A DNA stretch of 64,000 nucleotides from Nocardia pseudobrasiliensis NBRC 108224 (GTDB lineage Bacteria; Actinomycetota; Actinomycetes; Mycobacteriales; Mycobacteriaceae). The DNA is taken from the NCBI RefSeq assembly GCF_001613105.1, contig NZ_BDBS01000004.1:1-64000 (forward strand), in the 5' to 3' direction. Of this stretch, positions 17,243-24,240 are shown one piece after another. The notes below the pieces were generated by a model. That model had not been told where the DNA came from and ran no database searches. It saw only the letters and a list, made by a program, of their open reading frames with translations. A program made the translations under genes and the position numbers. Numbering within the stretch: position 1 is the stretch's first letter; the number at the start of each line of letters is the position of its first letter.

Positions 17243-18040
17243 TCAGCGCCCGTGGAATACGGGCTTGCGCTTGTGCAGGAACGCCTCGACCGCCGACCTG
17301 TGATCCTCCGACGCGCCAAGTCGCCGCTGCGCCTCGGCCTCGCGATCGAGTACATCCGCGAGCGGGGCATCGACATTCGCGTCGAGAAGCTGTTTGACCG
17401 CGCGGTAGGCGCGGGTCGGCCCGGTGGCGAGCGTCGCGGCGGTTTCGGCGGTCACGGTGGCGACATCGGCGTCGGCGACGACGCGATGCACCAGACCCCA
17501 CTGCTCGGCCCGGGCGGCGTCGAACGTATCGCCCAGTAGGAAAAGGCTTTTCGCGCGGCCCATGCCCACCAGGCGCGCCAGGGTCGCGCTGAGGCCGGAG
17601 TCGGCCGCGAGTCCGATGCCGGTGAAGGCGGTACCGAACTTGGCGCGCTCACCGGCGATCCGGATATCGGCCGCCAGCGCCAGCCCCAGTCCCGCGCCCA
17701 CACACGCGCCGGTGATACCCACGACAACCGGTACCTCGATTCCGTTCAGCGCCAAGACGATCGGGTTGTAGTGCTCGCGCACGGTGTCCATCGCGTGCGC
17801 GGGATCGGCCCCGAGGCTCGCGACATGCTCGCCCAGATCCTGTCCGACGCAGAAGTTCTTCCCGTTCGCGGTGATCGCGACAGCGCGCACGCCGTGGTCG
17901 GTGCGCGCCGTCGACAACGCCTCGAGCAGTTCCCGTTTCATCGCCAGGTTCAGGGCATTGGAGGCGGCGGGGCGATCGAGGACGATCGAGACCACACCCT
18001 CGACGATCGTGTACGACACCGAGGTCGGCTGCTCGTCCAT
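17243..18040 (-). CDS. paaG: enoyl-CoA hydratase/isomerase, probable ring-epoxide isomerase
   Basis: This crotonase-fold protein (265 residues from the ATG at 18040, preceded by GAAGGGA) has the CoA and oxyanion-hole segments NGKNFCVGQDLGEH (about residues 65-78) and a second block starting GACVGAGLGLALAADIRIA. The position used as catalytic Asp in PaaG is kept in IGLAADSG, while the second Glu of true hydratases is not obvious. This favours PaaG, which isomerises the epoxide to the oxepin, over a beta-oxidation hydratase. It is the promoter-proximal gene of the paa operon. Confidence 0.8.
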   Translation of the reverse strand: MDEQPTSVSYTIVEGVVSIVLDRPAASNALNLAMKRELLEALSTARTDHGVRAVAITANGKNFCVGQDLGEHVASLGADPAHAMDTVREHYNPIVLALNGIEVPVVVGITGACVGAGLGLALAADIRIAGERAKFGTAFTGIGLAADSGLSATLARLVGMGRAKSLFLLGDTFDAARAEQWGLVHRVVADADVATVTAETAATLATGPTRAYRAVKQLLDANVDAPLADVLDREAEAQRRLGASEDHRSAVEAFLHKRKPVFHGR

Positions 18041-18076
18041 GAGGGCTGTCCCTTCGATTGCTCCGCGCTTCAAGTA

Positions 18077-18100
18077 ATAACCGATCATTCGTTCGGTTAT
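18077..18100. promoter_or_regulatory. paa/TetR divergent operator (site 1)
   Basis: Arms ATAACCGA and TCGGTTAT form a perfect inverted repeat with an 8-bp centre, in the 103-bp gap between the divergent paaG and TetR starts. Read on the minus strand, its core differs at only two of 18 positions from a second site at 18803-18820. It is the expected operator for the divergent TetR regulator. Confidence 0.75.
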
Positions 18101-18143
18101 CAAGACCTGATTTTGGGACAGGGCCTGGTGTAGACATGTCAAC

Positions 18144-18773
18144 ATGGCTGCCTCGCACACCCGCCGCACCGGTCAGGTCGGCCGACCGGGCTACGACCTC
18201 GAGTCGCTCCTGACCGTCGCCGTCGGGGTGTTCAACGAGCGCGGCTACGACGGCGCGAGCATGGATCATCTGTCCCAGCGCCTCGGTATCAGCAAATCCT
18301 CGATCTACCACCATGTTTCGGGTAAATCGGAACTGCTGCGGCTGGCGGTGGACCGGGCGCTGGACTCCCTGTTCGCCGTCCTCGACGAACCGGATACCAC
18401 CACCGGCGCGGCCATCGATCGGCTCGAACATCTCGTCCGCCGCAGCGTGCACGTGCTGGTCGAGCAGTTGCCGTATGTGACAGTGCTGCTTCGCATCCGG
18501 GGCAATACGACGATCGAGCGTCGCGCGCTGGCCCGCCGTCGCGAGTTCGACCGTTTCGTCAGCGCGCTTGTCAAGGAGGCTTCCCAGGACGGCAGTCTGC
18601 GTCCGGATCTGGATCCCGATCTGATCGCGCGGTTGATCTTCGGCACGGTGAATTCCCTGATCGAGTGGTATCGCCCGGCCCGTCGTATCGATGCCGACCA
18701 GATCGCCGACACCCTGGTCACGATGATCTTCGACGGTATGCGAATCGGATCGGCCCGCCGCCCCGGCCCTTGA
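18144..18773 (+). CDS. TetR family regulator of the paa operon
   Basis: The 209-residue protein has a TetR HTH at about residues 20-66 (VAVGVFNERGYDGASMDHLS, then LGISKSSIYHHVSGKSELL) and a helical ligand domain. Actinobacterial paa operons are typically controlled by such a divergent TetR repressor that is released by phenylacetyl-CoA. That function is inferred from position and from the shared operator sites. The ATG at 18144 is taken as the start, with no strong ribosome site visible. Confidence 0.88.
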   Translation: MAASHTRRTGQVGRPGYDLESLLTVAVGVFNERGYDGASMDHLSQRLGISKSSIYHHVSGKSELLRLAVDRALDSLFAVLDEPDTTTGAAIDRLEHLVRRSVHVLVEQLPYVTVLLRIRGNTTIERRALARRREFDRFVSALVKEASQDGSLRPDLDPDLIARLIFGTVNSLIEWYRPARRIDADQIADTLVTMIFDGMRIGSARRPGP

Positions 18774-18802
18774 CGCGCCGCGCCGCCGCGCGCACAGTAA
18801 TT

Positions 18803-18820
18803 ACCGAACGAATGGACGGT
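18803..18820. promoter_or_regulatory. second TetR-type operator, upstream of the EthD-like gene (site 2)
   Basis: ACCGAACGAATGGACGGT matches the minus strand of site 1 (18080-18097) at 16 of 18 positions. It lies about 60 bp before the EthD-like gene, just after the regulator gene, and suggests that this gene belongs to the same regulon. Confidence 0.65.
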
Positions 18821-18881
18821 TGGTCGAGGGGTCGAACCGCCTCGTCGCCAGGCTCCCCACGAGAAGTCGAAGGAGAACCGA

Positions 18882-19193
18882 ATGTTCCGTATCGCGGTCT
18901 GCTACGGCCAACCCGCCGATCCAGCCGCCTTCGACGAGTACTACTCGGCGACGCACGCACCCATCGCACTGAAAGTCCCCGGCCTGACGAAACTCACTGC
19001 CGGTAAATGCAAATCACTCGGCCGCGCCCCGGCCCCGTACTACATGATCGCCAGCCTGTATTTCGACTCCGCCGATGCGCTCGAGGCGGCCCTGAAATCA
19101 CCGGAAATGGATGCCGCGGGCGCCGACGTCGCCAATTTCGCCACCGGCGGCGTCACCATTTTCACCCAGCGGGAAGAAGTCATTCTCGGCTGA
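18882..19193 (+). CDS. EthD family protein
   Basis: The 103-residue protein has the EthD dimeric alpha/beta-barrel signature: AVCYGQPADPAAFDEYYSATHAP, with the His-Ala-Pro turn, and a C-terminal strand region. EthD-like proteins are found with catabolic monooxygenases, and their biochemical role is not settled. A ribosome site AAGGAGAA lies just before the ATG. The upstream operator ties it to phenylacetate regulation. Its 3' end overlaps the convergent thioesterase gene by 14 nt. Confidence 0.85.
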   Translation: MFRIAVCYGQPADPAAFDEYYSATHAPIALKVPGLTKLTAGKCKSLGRAPAPYYMIASLYFDSADALEAALKSPEMDAAGADVANFATGGVTIFTQREEVILG

Positions 19194-19587
19194 TATCGCG
19201 GCTGTTCCCCCGGAACTCGGCAACGACGACCTCCCCACGGCGGACTGTCACATCATAGATTCCGCTGCGTCCGCGCCGAACCCGCTCCGACGCCTCGGCG
19301 ACCAGCTCGTCGCCGCAGCGCGTCGGAGCGAGGAACGCGATACTCGCCCCGGCCGCGACCGCCGTTCTCCCATATCCATTGCAGGCCACCGCGAATGCCG
19401 TATCGGCCAAAGCGAACACATACCCGCCGTGCGTGATCCCGTGACCGTTCACCATATCCGCGCGCACGGTCATCGCCACCACGGCCGCCCCCGCCCCGGC
19501 ATCGATCAATCGCATTCCCATATTTCCTGATGCGGGATCCTCGTCGAACATCCGACGCGCGAATTCGATTCCGGCCATGCCGACCAT
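19180..19587 (-). CDS. hotdog-fold thioesterase (PaaI-like)
   Basis: The 135-residue product has the PaaI/4HBT hotdog core: VNGHGITHGGYVFALADTAF (HGG motif with catalytic Asp in ADTAF) and an AAGASIAFLAPTRCGDELV strand. PaaI hydrolyses ring-hydroxylated phenylacetyl-CoA and so rescues stalled CoA in the phenylacetate pathway, which suits the location. ATG at 19587 is chosen over ATG 19578; neither has a strong ribosome site. The start of this gene touches the end of the hydrolase remnant at 19589. Confidence 0.85.
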   Translation of the reverse strand: MVGMAGIEFARRMFDEDPASGNMGMRLIDAGAGAAVVAMTVRADMVNGHGITHGGYVFALADTAFAVACNGYGRTAVAAGASIAFLAPTRCGDELVAEASERVRRGRSGIYDVTVRRGEVVVAEFRGNSRDISRE

Positions 19588-19588
19588 G

Positions 19589-19830
19589 TTATCGCCGATC
19601 GGATTCCGATATCGCACAGGGGCTTTGGTGGTACCGCTCGACGAATTCGAGGATCAATGCGGCGGTGGCGTCGGATCATCGAGCTGCGGACAGTGCGCCG
19701 AGCCCGGCAGAATCCGGACCCGCGCGGCCGGATAGCGCTGCCCGGCCCGCAGCGCCGTGGTGTGCGCGATCAGCCGATCGCGTCGCCCGTGCACGAAAAG
19801 TATTGGCGCACCGGGCTGTCCGGCCGGACT
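19589..19830 (-). pseudogene. alpha/beta-hydrolase C-terminal remnant, frameshifted
   Basis: One minus frame reads SSPAGQPGAPILFVHGRRDR and continues to PGSAHCPQLDDP, the strand-Asp-His end of an alpha/beta hydrolase, where HGRRD holds the acid and SAHC the catalytic His. It then hits a TGA near 19660. The adjacent frame continues the expected C-terminal helix as AALILEFVERYHQSPC and stops at TAA 19589-19591. So this is the last third of a hydrolase with one further frameshift. Its upstream two-thirds, including the nucleophile elbow, are gone and replaced by a TetR gene. Confidence 0.55.
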
Positions 19831-20209
19831 CGACCTGTCCGGCCAGTACGTCGTCGGTGCGCGCGGCCACCCACAGCTCGAGCACCGCGGCGAACACCGG
19901 CCCTTGATGCATGCGCCACAACAGATCCAGCGCCTGCGGGACCACATCCTCGCTCAGCGTGAGCCGCCCGAACGTCTCGAGCGCCTCCCGCACCCGCTTG
20001 ACCGCCAGATACCGCACCGCGGCCGCGACCAGATCCTCCCGCGACCGATAGTGATGCAGCAGCGCACCGCGTGTCACCCCCGCGCGCTCGGCCACCAGCA
20101 GCGTCGTCGTCCCGCGATAGCCGTACTCGCGCAGGCATTCGATCGTGGCGTCCATAACCTTTGTCTGCGTCGCGGCGCTGCGCTGCTCCTGGGTCCGCCG
20201 CACTGCCAT
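19676..20209 (-). CDS. TetR family regulator, C-terminus replaced
   Basis: From the ATG at 20209 (177 codons) the protein has a good TetR HTH (residues 17-64: ATIECLREYGYRGTTTLLVA, then RAGVTRGALLHHYRSREDLV) and a helical body up to about residue 130 (LWVAARTDDVLAGQVE). After that the frame crosses into the hydrolase remnant out of register, giving an Arg/Ala-rich tail unlike TetR proteins. The junction lies at a near-duplicated GGCCGGACAG. Probably the product of a deletion and likely non-functional as a ligand-responsive regulator. It may still bind DNA. Confidence 0.6.
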   Translation of the reverse strand: MAVRRTQEQRSAATQTKVMDATIECLREYGYRGTTTLLVAERAGVTRGALLHHYRSREDLVAAAVRYLAVKRVREALETFGRLTLSEDVVPQALDLLWRMHQGPVFAAVLELWVAARTDDVLAGQVESGRTARCANTFRARATRSADRAHHGAAGRAALSGRAGPDSAGLGALSAAR

Positions 20210-20237
20210 ACCGGCGACAATACCGACACCTACGACC

Positions 20238-20960
20238 TCAACCGGCCTGCCGCTCGGCCGGGGTGACCGAGACGGCCTCGCGCAGCCGGGCCAGCAGCGC
20301 GGGCTGGACGCGGCCGTCGGCGTCGCGCAATCGGTCGGTGGCCGCGCCCTCGAGGATGAGTTCCATACCGACATAGAGCGACTCGCGCATGAGCTCCGGT
20401 TCGGCACGCAGGCCGTCGGGACGGGCCGACAGGGCGAACACCCCATTGAGCGCACCCCACAGGAATCGCGCGCCGGCCACGGGCGGCAGCGGCCGGAACT
20501 CCCCCGCCGCAACACCATCTGCGAGCACCGACTCGAGCGCGGAATTCATCAGCGCCACCCGTTCGGTGATCATCTCCCGAGCCCGCGGCGTACCGCGATC
20601 GCTCTGCGAACCACCCGCGAACTCGATCATCGCGAATTGGCGCGGCGATTCCAGATAGAACAGCAGATACGCCTCCGCCGCATCGATCAGCCGCTCGACC
20701 GGTCGTCGCGGGCCGTGGTAGGCGGCCATCATGTGCCGCTCGTTGCGTTCGAGCGCCTCGTCGACCAGTGCCAGATAGATGTCGTCCTTACCGGCGAAAT
20801 GCTGGTAGATCGTCGCCACCGCGACATCGGCGACCTCGGCGATGCGCTCGATGGTCCCCGATTCGCCATGGGCGGCGAGCACCTCGTCGGCCGCGGTGAG
20901 AATCCGCCGCCGGGTGCGCGCGCGACGGCGATCGTGACGGTTCGGAGCAGCCTCGGACAT
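20238..20960 (-). CDS. TetR family regulator
   Basis: The 240-residue protein has an N-terminal basic arm, a TetR HTH at about residues 15-65 (AHGESGTIERIAEVADVAVA, then IYQHFAGKDDIY) and a long helical effector domain. It is divergent from the lipoprotein-M24/CocE pair and separated by 105 bp with a strong dyad, so it most likely controls that pair and itself. The effector is unknown. Confidence 0.88.
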   Translation of the reverse strand: MSEAAPNRHDRRRARTRRRILTAADEVLAAHGESGTIERIAEVADVAVATIYQHFAGKDDIYLALVDEALERNERHMMAAYHGPRRPVERLIDAAEAYLLFYLESPRQFAMIEFAGGSQSDRGTPRAREMITERVALMNSALESVLADGVAAGEFRPLPPVAGARFLWGALNGVFALSARPDGLRAEPELMRESLYVGMELILEGAATDRLRDADGRVQPALLARLREAVSVTPAERQAG

Positions 20961-20994
20961 CGGTCGATCATAGCCACAGGTGATTTATGTCATC

Positions 20995-21014
20995 ACGCTC
21001 TATTAATAGAGTGT
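20995..21014. promoter_or_regulatory. 20-bp palindrome between divergent TetR and lipoprotein-M24 genes
   Basis: The central 14 bp CTCTATTAATAGAG is perfectly palindromic. Flanking ACG and TGT extend the symmetry to 20 bp with one mismatched pair. It is AT-rich against the local background, about 35 bp upstream of the TetR start and 50 bp upstream of the plus-strand gene. A typical TetR operator placement. Confidence 0.65.
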
Positions 21015-21065
21015 CATTACATTTATCGTAGTTCGCACTACCATCAGCGGCCCGAGGAGCACGTG

Positions 21066-22433
21066 ATGAGAGTTGTTCTGAAAAGACTGCCTCTCCCCGT
21101 CGCAGGCCTGGTCGCGACAGCGGTCCTCACCGCCTGCGGGCTGGCCCATCTCACCGCGGCCGCCGAGGACAAGCGGAATCCGCCCGGTGGCCCGTCGGAC
21201 TGGGGACGCGACCTCACCCTCTGCTTCGCGGTACACGGCAACCACCACTGCGGATCGGCCGTATACGACACCGGCACACCGGCGATCCAGATCGTGCGCC
21301 CGGGAGCGGAGGAAACCCGTCTGCCGCCGGACACCGCGATCGAGGTCGGCACCCCCGACGGCACGTGGCATCGGCGCTATGTGACCGGCCCGAATATCCA
21401 GGCGTCGATCGGGCCGGGCTCCGGCGACTCGATCGCCGGGCTGTCCGCCTACGCCGGTCTCGATGTCCGCTACGACCTCGCCGAGGGCACGGTCGATTCG
21501 CGAGCCGTTGACAAGGAGATCCCCATGCCCACCTACACCGACGTTCCATTTCCCTTCCCCGCCAATGCCCTACAGCGGTGGATCTCCAATCGGCGCACCA
21601 GATCGGCGAGGCCGCTGAGCGCTGCCGAGATCGCGGGATTCCGGCGCGCCCAGGCGCTGTCGTTCCGTTGCGCCCAGGCGGCCGCGGCGCAGCTGCGACC
21701 CGGGTGGACCGAGGGGCGCACCCAGGAATGGATGGCGACCTACCTGCGCGACCACGGCGTGAAAACCTGGCTGCACAAACCGATCGCCGCCTTCGCCGAA
21801 CGAACCCTGGCTCCCGACAACGAATGGGGTCCGGCCCGGGGCGAGGGCCTGACTCTCGGCGAATCCGATGTCGCGATACTGGACTGCTCGCCGATCGTCG
21901 ACGGCTACACCGGCGATATCGCCTACACCGTCAGCGTCGGCCCCAATCCCGAACTCGAACGCGCTCAGCAGTTTTTGTCGCGATTGCGTTCCGAACTGCC
22001 CGCCCGATTCGTCGATCCCGAGCGGTCGCGCACGGTCTTCGAATGGGTCACCGAGCAGATGACCGCCGCGGGCTACCAGAACGCCGCCAACGGCTATATC
22101 GGCCACGTCTTCGGCCACCGCGTGTATCGGCACGGCCGATTGGCCGCGCGGTTTCCGTACTTCCCGCCCGAACGACTCTTCGGCTACGAATTGAGCTGGC
22201 ACTCACCGGGATTCCTGCTCAATGTCGCCAGCCGCCTGGTCCTGCCCGAGGAGCTCGGGCCGCTGCACACCGGCCCCAAGACCGGCATTTGGGCCATCGA
22301 ACCGCATATCCGCGTCGGGACCTTCGGCGCGAAATTCGAGGAACTGCTCGTGGTCGACGACGACCGCGCGTACTGGCTCGACGATATCTCCCAGCGGCGA
22401 ATCATCGTCTCGCCCAAAGGAGAACAGAGATGA
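21066..22433 (+). CDS. lipoprotein-like domain fused to M24 metallopeptidase
   Basis: The frame encodes 455 residues. Residues 1-40 form a signal sequence with a lipobox-like LTAC, and residues 40-150 are an unrecognised extracytoplasmic-type domain with a few Cys. Residue 154 onward is an M24 (Xaa-Pro peptidase-like) domain with the metal-ligand pattern visible: Asp in AILDCSP, Asp in GDIAYT, His in GHVFGH, Glu in WAIEPHI, Glu in AKFEELLVV. The ATG at residue 154 (21525) has its own AAGGAG ribosome site. So either this is a secreted fusion or two genes have merged after loss of a stop. GAGGAG precedes the ATG at 21066. It overlaps the CocE-type gene by 4 nt. Confidence 0.7.
   Translation: MRVVLKRLPLPVAGLVATAVLTACGLAHLTAAAEDKRNPPGGPSDWGRDLTLCFAVHGNHHCGSAVYDTGTPAIQIVRPGAEETRLPPDTAIEVGTPDGTWHRRYVTGPNIQASIGPGSGDSIAGLSAYAGLDVRYDLAEGTVDSRAVDKEIPMPTYTDVPFPFPANALQRWISNRRTRSARPLSAAEIAGFRRAQALSFRCAQAAAAQLRPGWTEGRTQEWMATYLRDHGVKTWLHKPIAAFAERTLAPDNEWGPARGEGLTLGESDVAILDCSPIVDGYTGDIAYTVSVGPNPELERAQQFLSRLRSELPARFVDPERSRTVFEWVTEQMTAAGYQNAANGYIGHVFGHRVYRHGRLAARFPYFPPERLFGYELSWHSPGFLLNVASRLVLPEELGPLHTGPKTGIWAIEPHIRVGTFGAKFEELLVVDDDRAYWLDDISQRRIIVSPKGEQR
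21513..21518 (+). promoter_or_regulatory. internal ribosome-binding site before the M24 domain
   Basis: AAGGAG lies 6 nt upstream of the in-frame ATG at 21525, where M24 homology begins shortly after. It would allow a separate cytoplasmic M24 peptidase of about 302 residues to be made from the same message. Confidence 0.5.
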
Positions 22434-24073
22434 GGGCGACACTGCGGAATCGGCTGTACGGCGCGATGCTCGACCGCCTGCTGCGGCTTCCGCCAGCAGT
22501 GACCCGAGATATCCGGGTGACCGAGGGAATTCGCATCGGCATGCTCGACGGTGTCGACCTCGTCGCCGACCTGTACCAGCCGAATGTCCCCGACGCCCCG
22601 ACCGTGCTGGCGCGCACGCCATACGGCCGGGTCGGCATGGTCAGCCGCGCTCTCGCGATCCCCTACGCGCAGCGCGGATTCAACGTCCTCATCCAATCGG
22701 TGCGCGGCAGCCACGGCGGCTCGGGCGGAGTATTCGACCCGTTCCGGCACGAGGAGGCCGACGGCCTGGCCACCCTCGACTGGATCGAGAAGCAGTCCTG
22801 GTACCACGGCCAGCTGTTCCTGGCCGGGCCCAGCTACCTCGGCTATACCCAGTGGGCGCTGGCGATCGGCGCGGACGACCGCGTCAGCGGTCTGCTACCC
22901 GCCGTAGCGCTGAGCGACGCGCGCGAATTGCTCTATGCCGGAGGCGGATTCTTCACCGGACTGGCCGTGCAGTGGATACACCGCATGACGCTGCTCGAAC
23001 GCAGCGCCCATCTCGCCGACGCCGTCGAGGTGATCGGCGACCGACGCGCACTTCGAGCCATGTGGACCCTGCCGCTCACCGACGCCGACCGCGCCGCCAC
23101 CGGCAAACACGTGGACTACTACCAGCGCTGGCTCACCACACCGGCCGACGCACCGTATTGGTCCGACCGTCGCGTACACGACCGATTGGGCCGAATCACC
23201 GCGCCCACACACATCTTCGGCTGCTGGTACGACTTCTGCCTGCCCCAGCAGATCGCCGACTATCGGGCCATGCGCGCCGCGGGCCGCGACCCGCTGCTGA
23301 CCATCGGACCCTGGGCTCATGTCGATACGGAAATGATGGCGGCCGCGGTCCGCGAGGGACTCACCTGGTTCGGCCGACTGGCCCGCGGCGAACAACCGGA
23401 GCGAAAACGAGTGCGCCTGTTCGTCGGCGGCATCGAGCAGTGGCGCGAATTCGACGCCTACCCACCGGGATTCGTACTCGGCCAGCAGTGGTATCTACAT
23501 CCGAGCGCGGGCCTGGCCCCGACCGAACCCGACACCGCCGCCACCCGGCACTTCCGATACGACCCCGCCGATCCCACCCCCGATATCGGCGGCGCCACTC
23601 TGGACGGCGGACGATCCGGCCGAAAAGATCAGCGGGAGCGCGAATATCGCCCCGATGTCCTCACCTACACCGGCGCACCGCTCGAATCCGACTACGAGAT
23701 CATCGGTCCCGTCCGCGCCGATATCACCCTGCGCACCTCCGCATCGTCGGCGGGCCTGTTCGTCCGCCTCTGCGACGTCGACCCCACCGACCGCTCGACC
23801 AATGTCTGCGATGGCTACCTGCACGCCACCGGCTTGGGCGACGGCCCGCACACCGTGACCGTCGACCTGTGGCCCACCGCCTACCGCTTCCGCGCGGGTC
23901 ACCGCCCGCGCCTGCAGATCAGCGGCGGCTCGTTCCCCCGTTTCGCCCGCAACACCGGCTCCGGCGAATCACCGCTCACCGCCGTGACACTCACGCCGGT
24001 CGACTATGAAATTCACACCGGCTCCACGATCACCCTGCCCGCGAACGCCTACGCCCATCGCGCGGATCCCTGA
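22430..24073 (+). CDS. CocE/NonD family hydrolase
   Basis: The 547-residue enzyme starts at the ATG overlapping the previous stop, with AAAGGAGAA upstream. It has the X-Pro dipeptidyl-peptidase/cocaine-esterase layout. The N-terminal alpha/beta-hydrolase domain carries the nucleophile in AGPSYLGYTQ (about residue 136), Asp in CWYDF (about 266) and His in GPWAHVDTE (about 300), and a C-terminal jelly-roll domain follows. It may hydrolyse an ester or acyl-peptide. Coupling to an M24 peptidase suggests a peptide-derived substrate, which is inference. Confidence 0.88.
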   Translation: MRATLRNRLYGAMLDRLLRLPPAVTRDIRVTEGIRIGMLDGVDLVADLYQPNVPDAPTVLARTPYGRVGMVSRALAIPYAQRGFNVLIQSVRGSHGGSGGVFDPFRHEEADGLATLDWIEKQSWYHGQLFLAGPSYLGYTQWALAIGADDRVSGLLPAVALSDARELLYAGGGFFTGLAVQWIHRMTLLERSAHLADAVEVIGDRRALRAMWTLPLTDADRAATGKHVDYYQRWLTTPADAPYWSDRRVHDRLGRITAPTHIFGCWYDFCLPQQIADYRAMRAAGRDPLLTIGPWAHVDTEMMAAAVREGLTWFGRLARGEQPERKRVRLFVGGIEQWREFDAYPPGFVLGQQWYLHPSAGLAPTEPDTAATRHFRYDPADPTPDIGGATLDGGRSGRKDQREREYRPDVLTYTGAPLESDYEIIGPVRADITLRTSASSAGLFVRLCDVDPTDRSTNVCDGYLHATGLGDGPHTVTVDLWPTAYRFRAGHRPRLQISGGSFPRFARNTGSGESPLTAVTLTPVDYEIHTGSTITLPANAYAHRADP

Positions 24074-24087
24074 CCGAAACCCGCGAT

Positions 24088-24116
24088 GTTGGCCATTTCA
24101 CGGTCATAGTTGGCCA
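24088..24116 (+). promoter_or_regulatory. 8-bp direct repeat upstream of the SARP gene
   Basis: GTTGGCCA occurs at 24088-24095 and 24109-24116, a 21-bp period of two helical turns, about 125 bp before the SARP start. SARP regulators bind heptamer direct repeats on one DNA face, so this is a candidate autoregulatory site. Confidence 0.4.
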
Positions 24117-24240
24117 CATTCCGCTCCGCTCCCCCGATAACGTAGCGGCACAGGTGCGTAAGTTTTCGGTAAGCGTCGTTATGGACTTGTTCGGAGTAGG
24201 GTGCAAGTGGCGCTGGCAGCGCCGAATGTGAGGGATTTGG

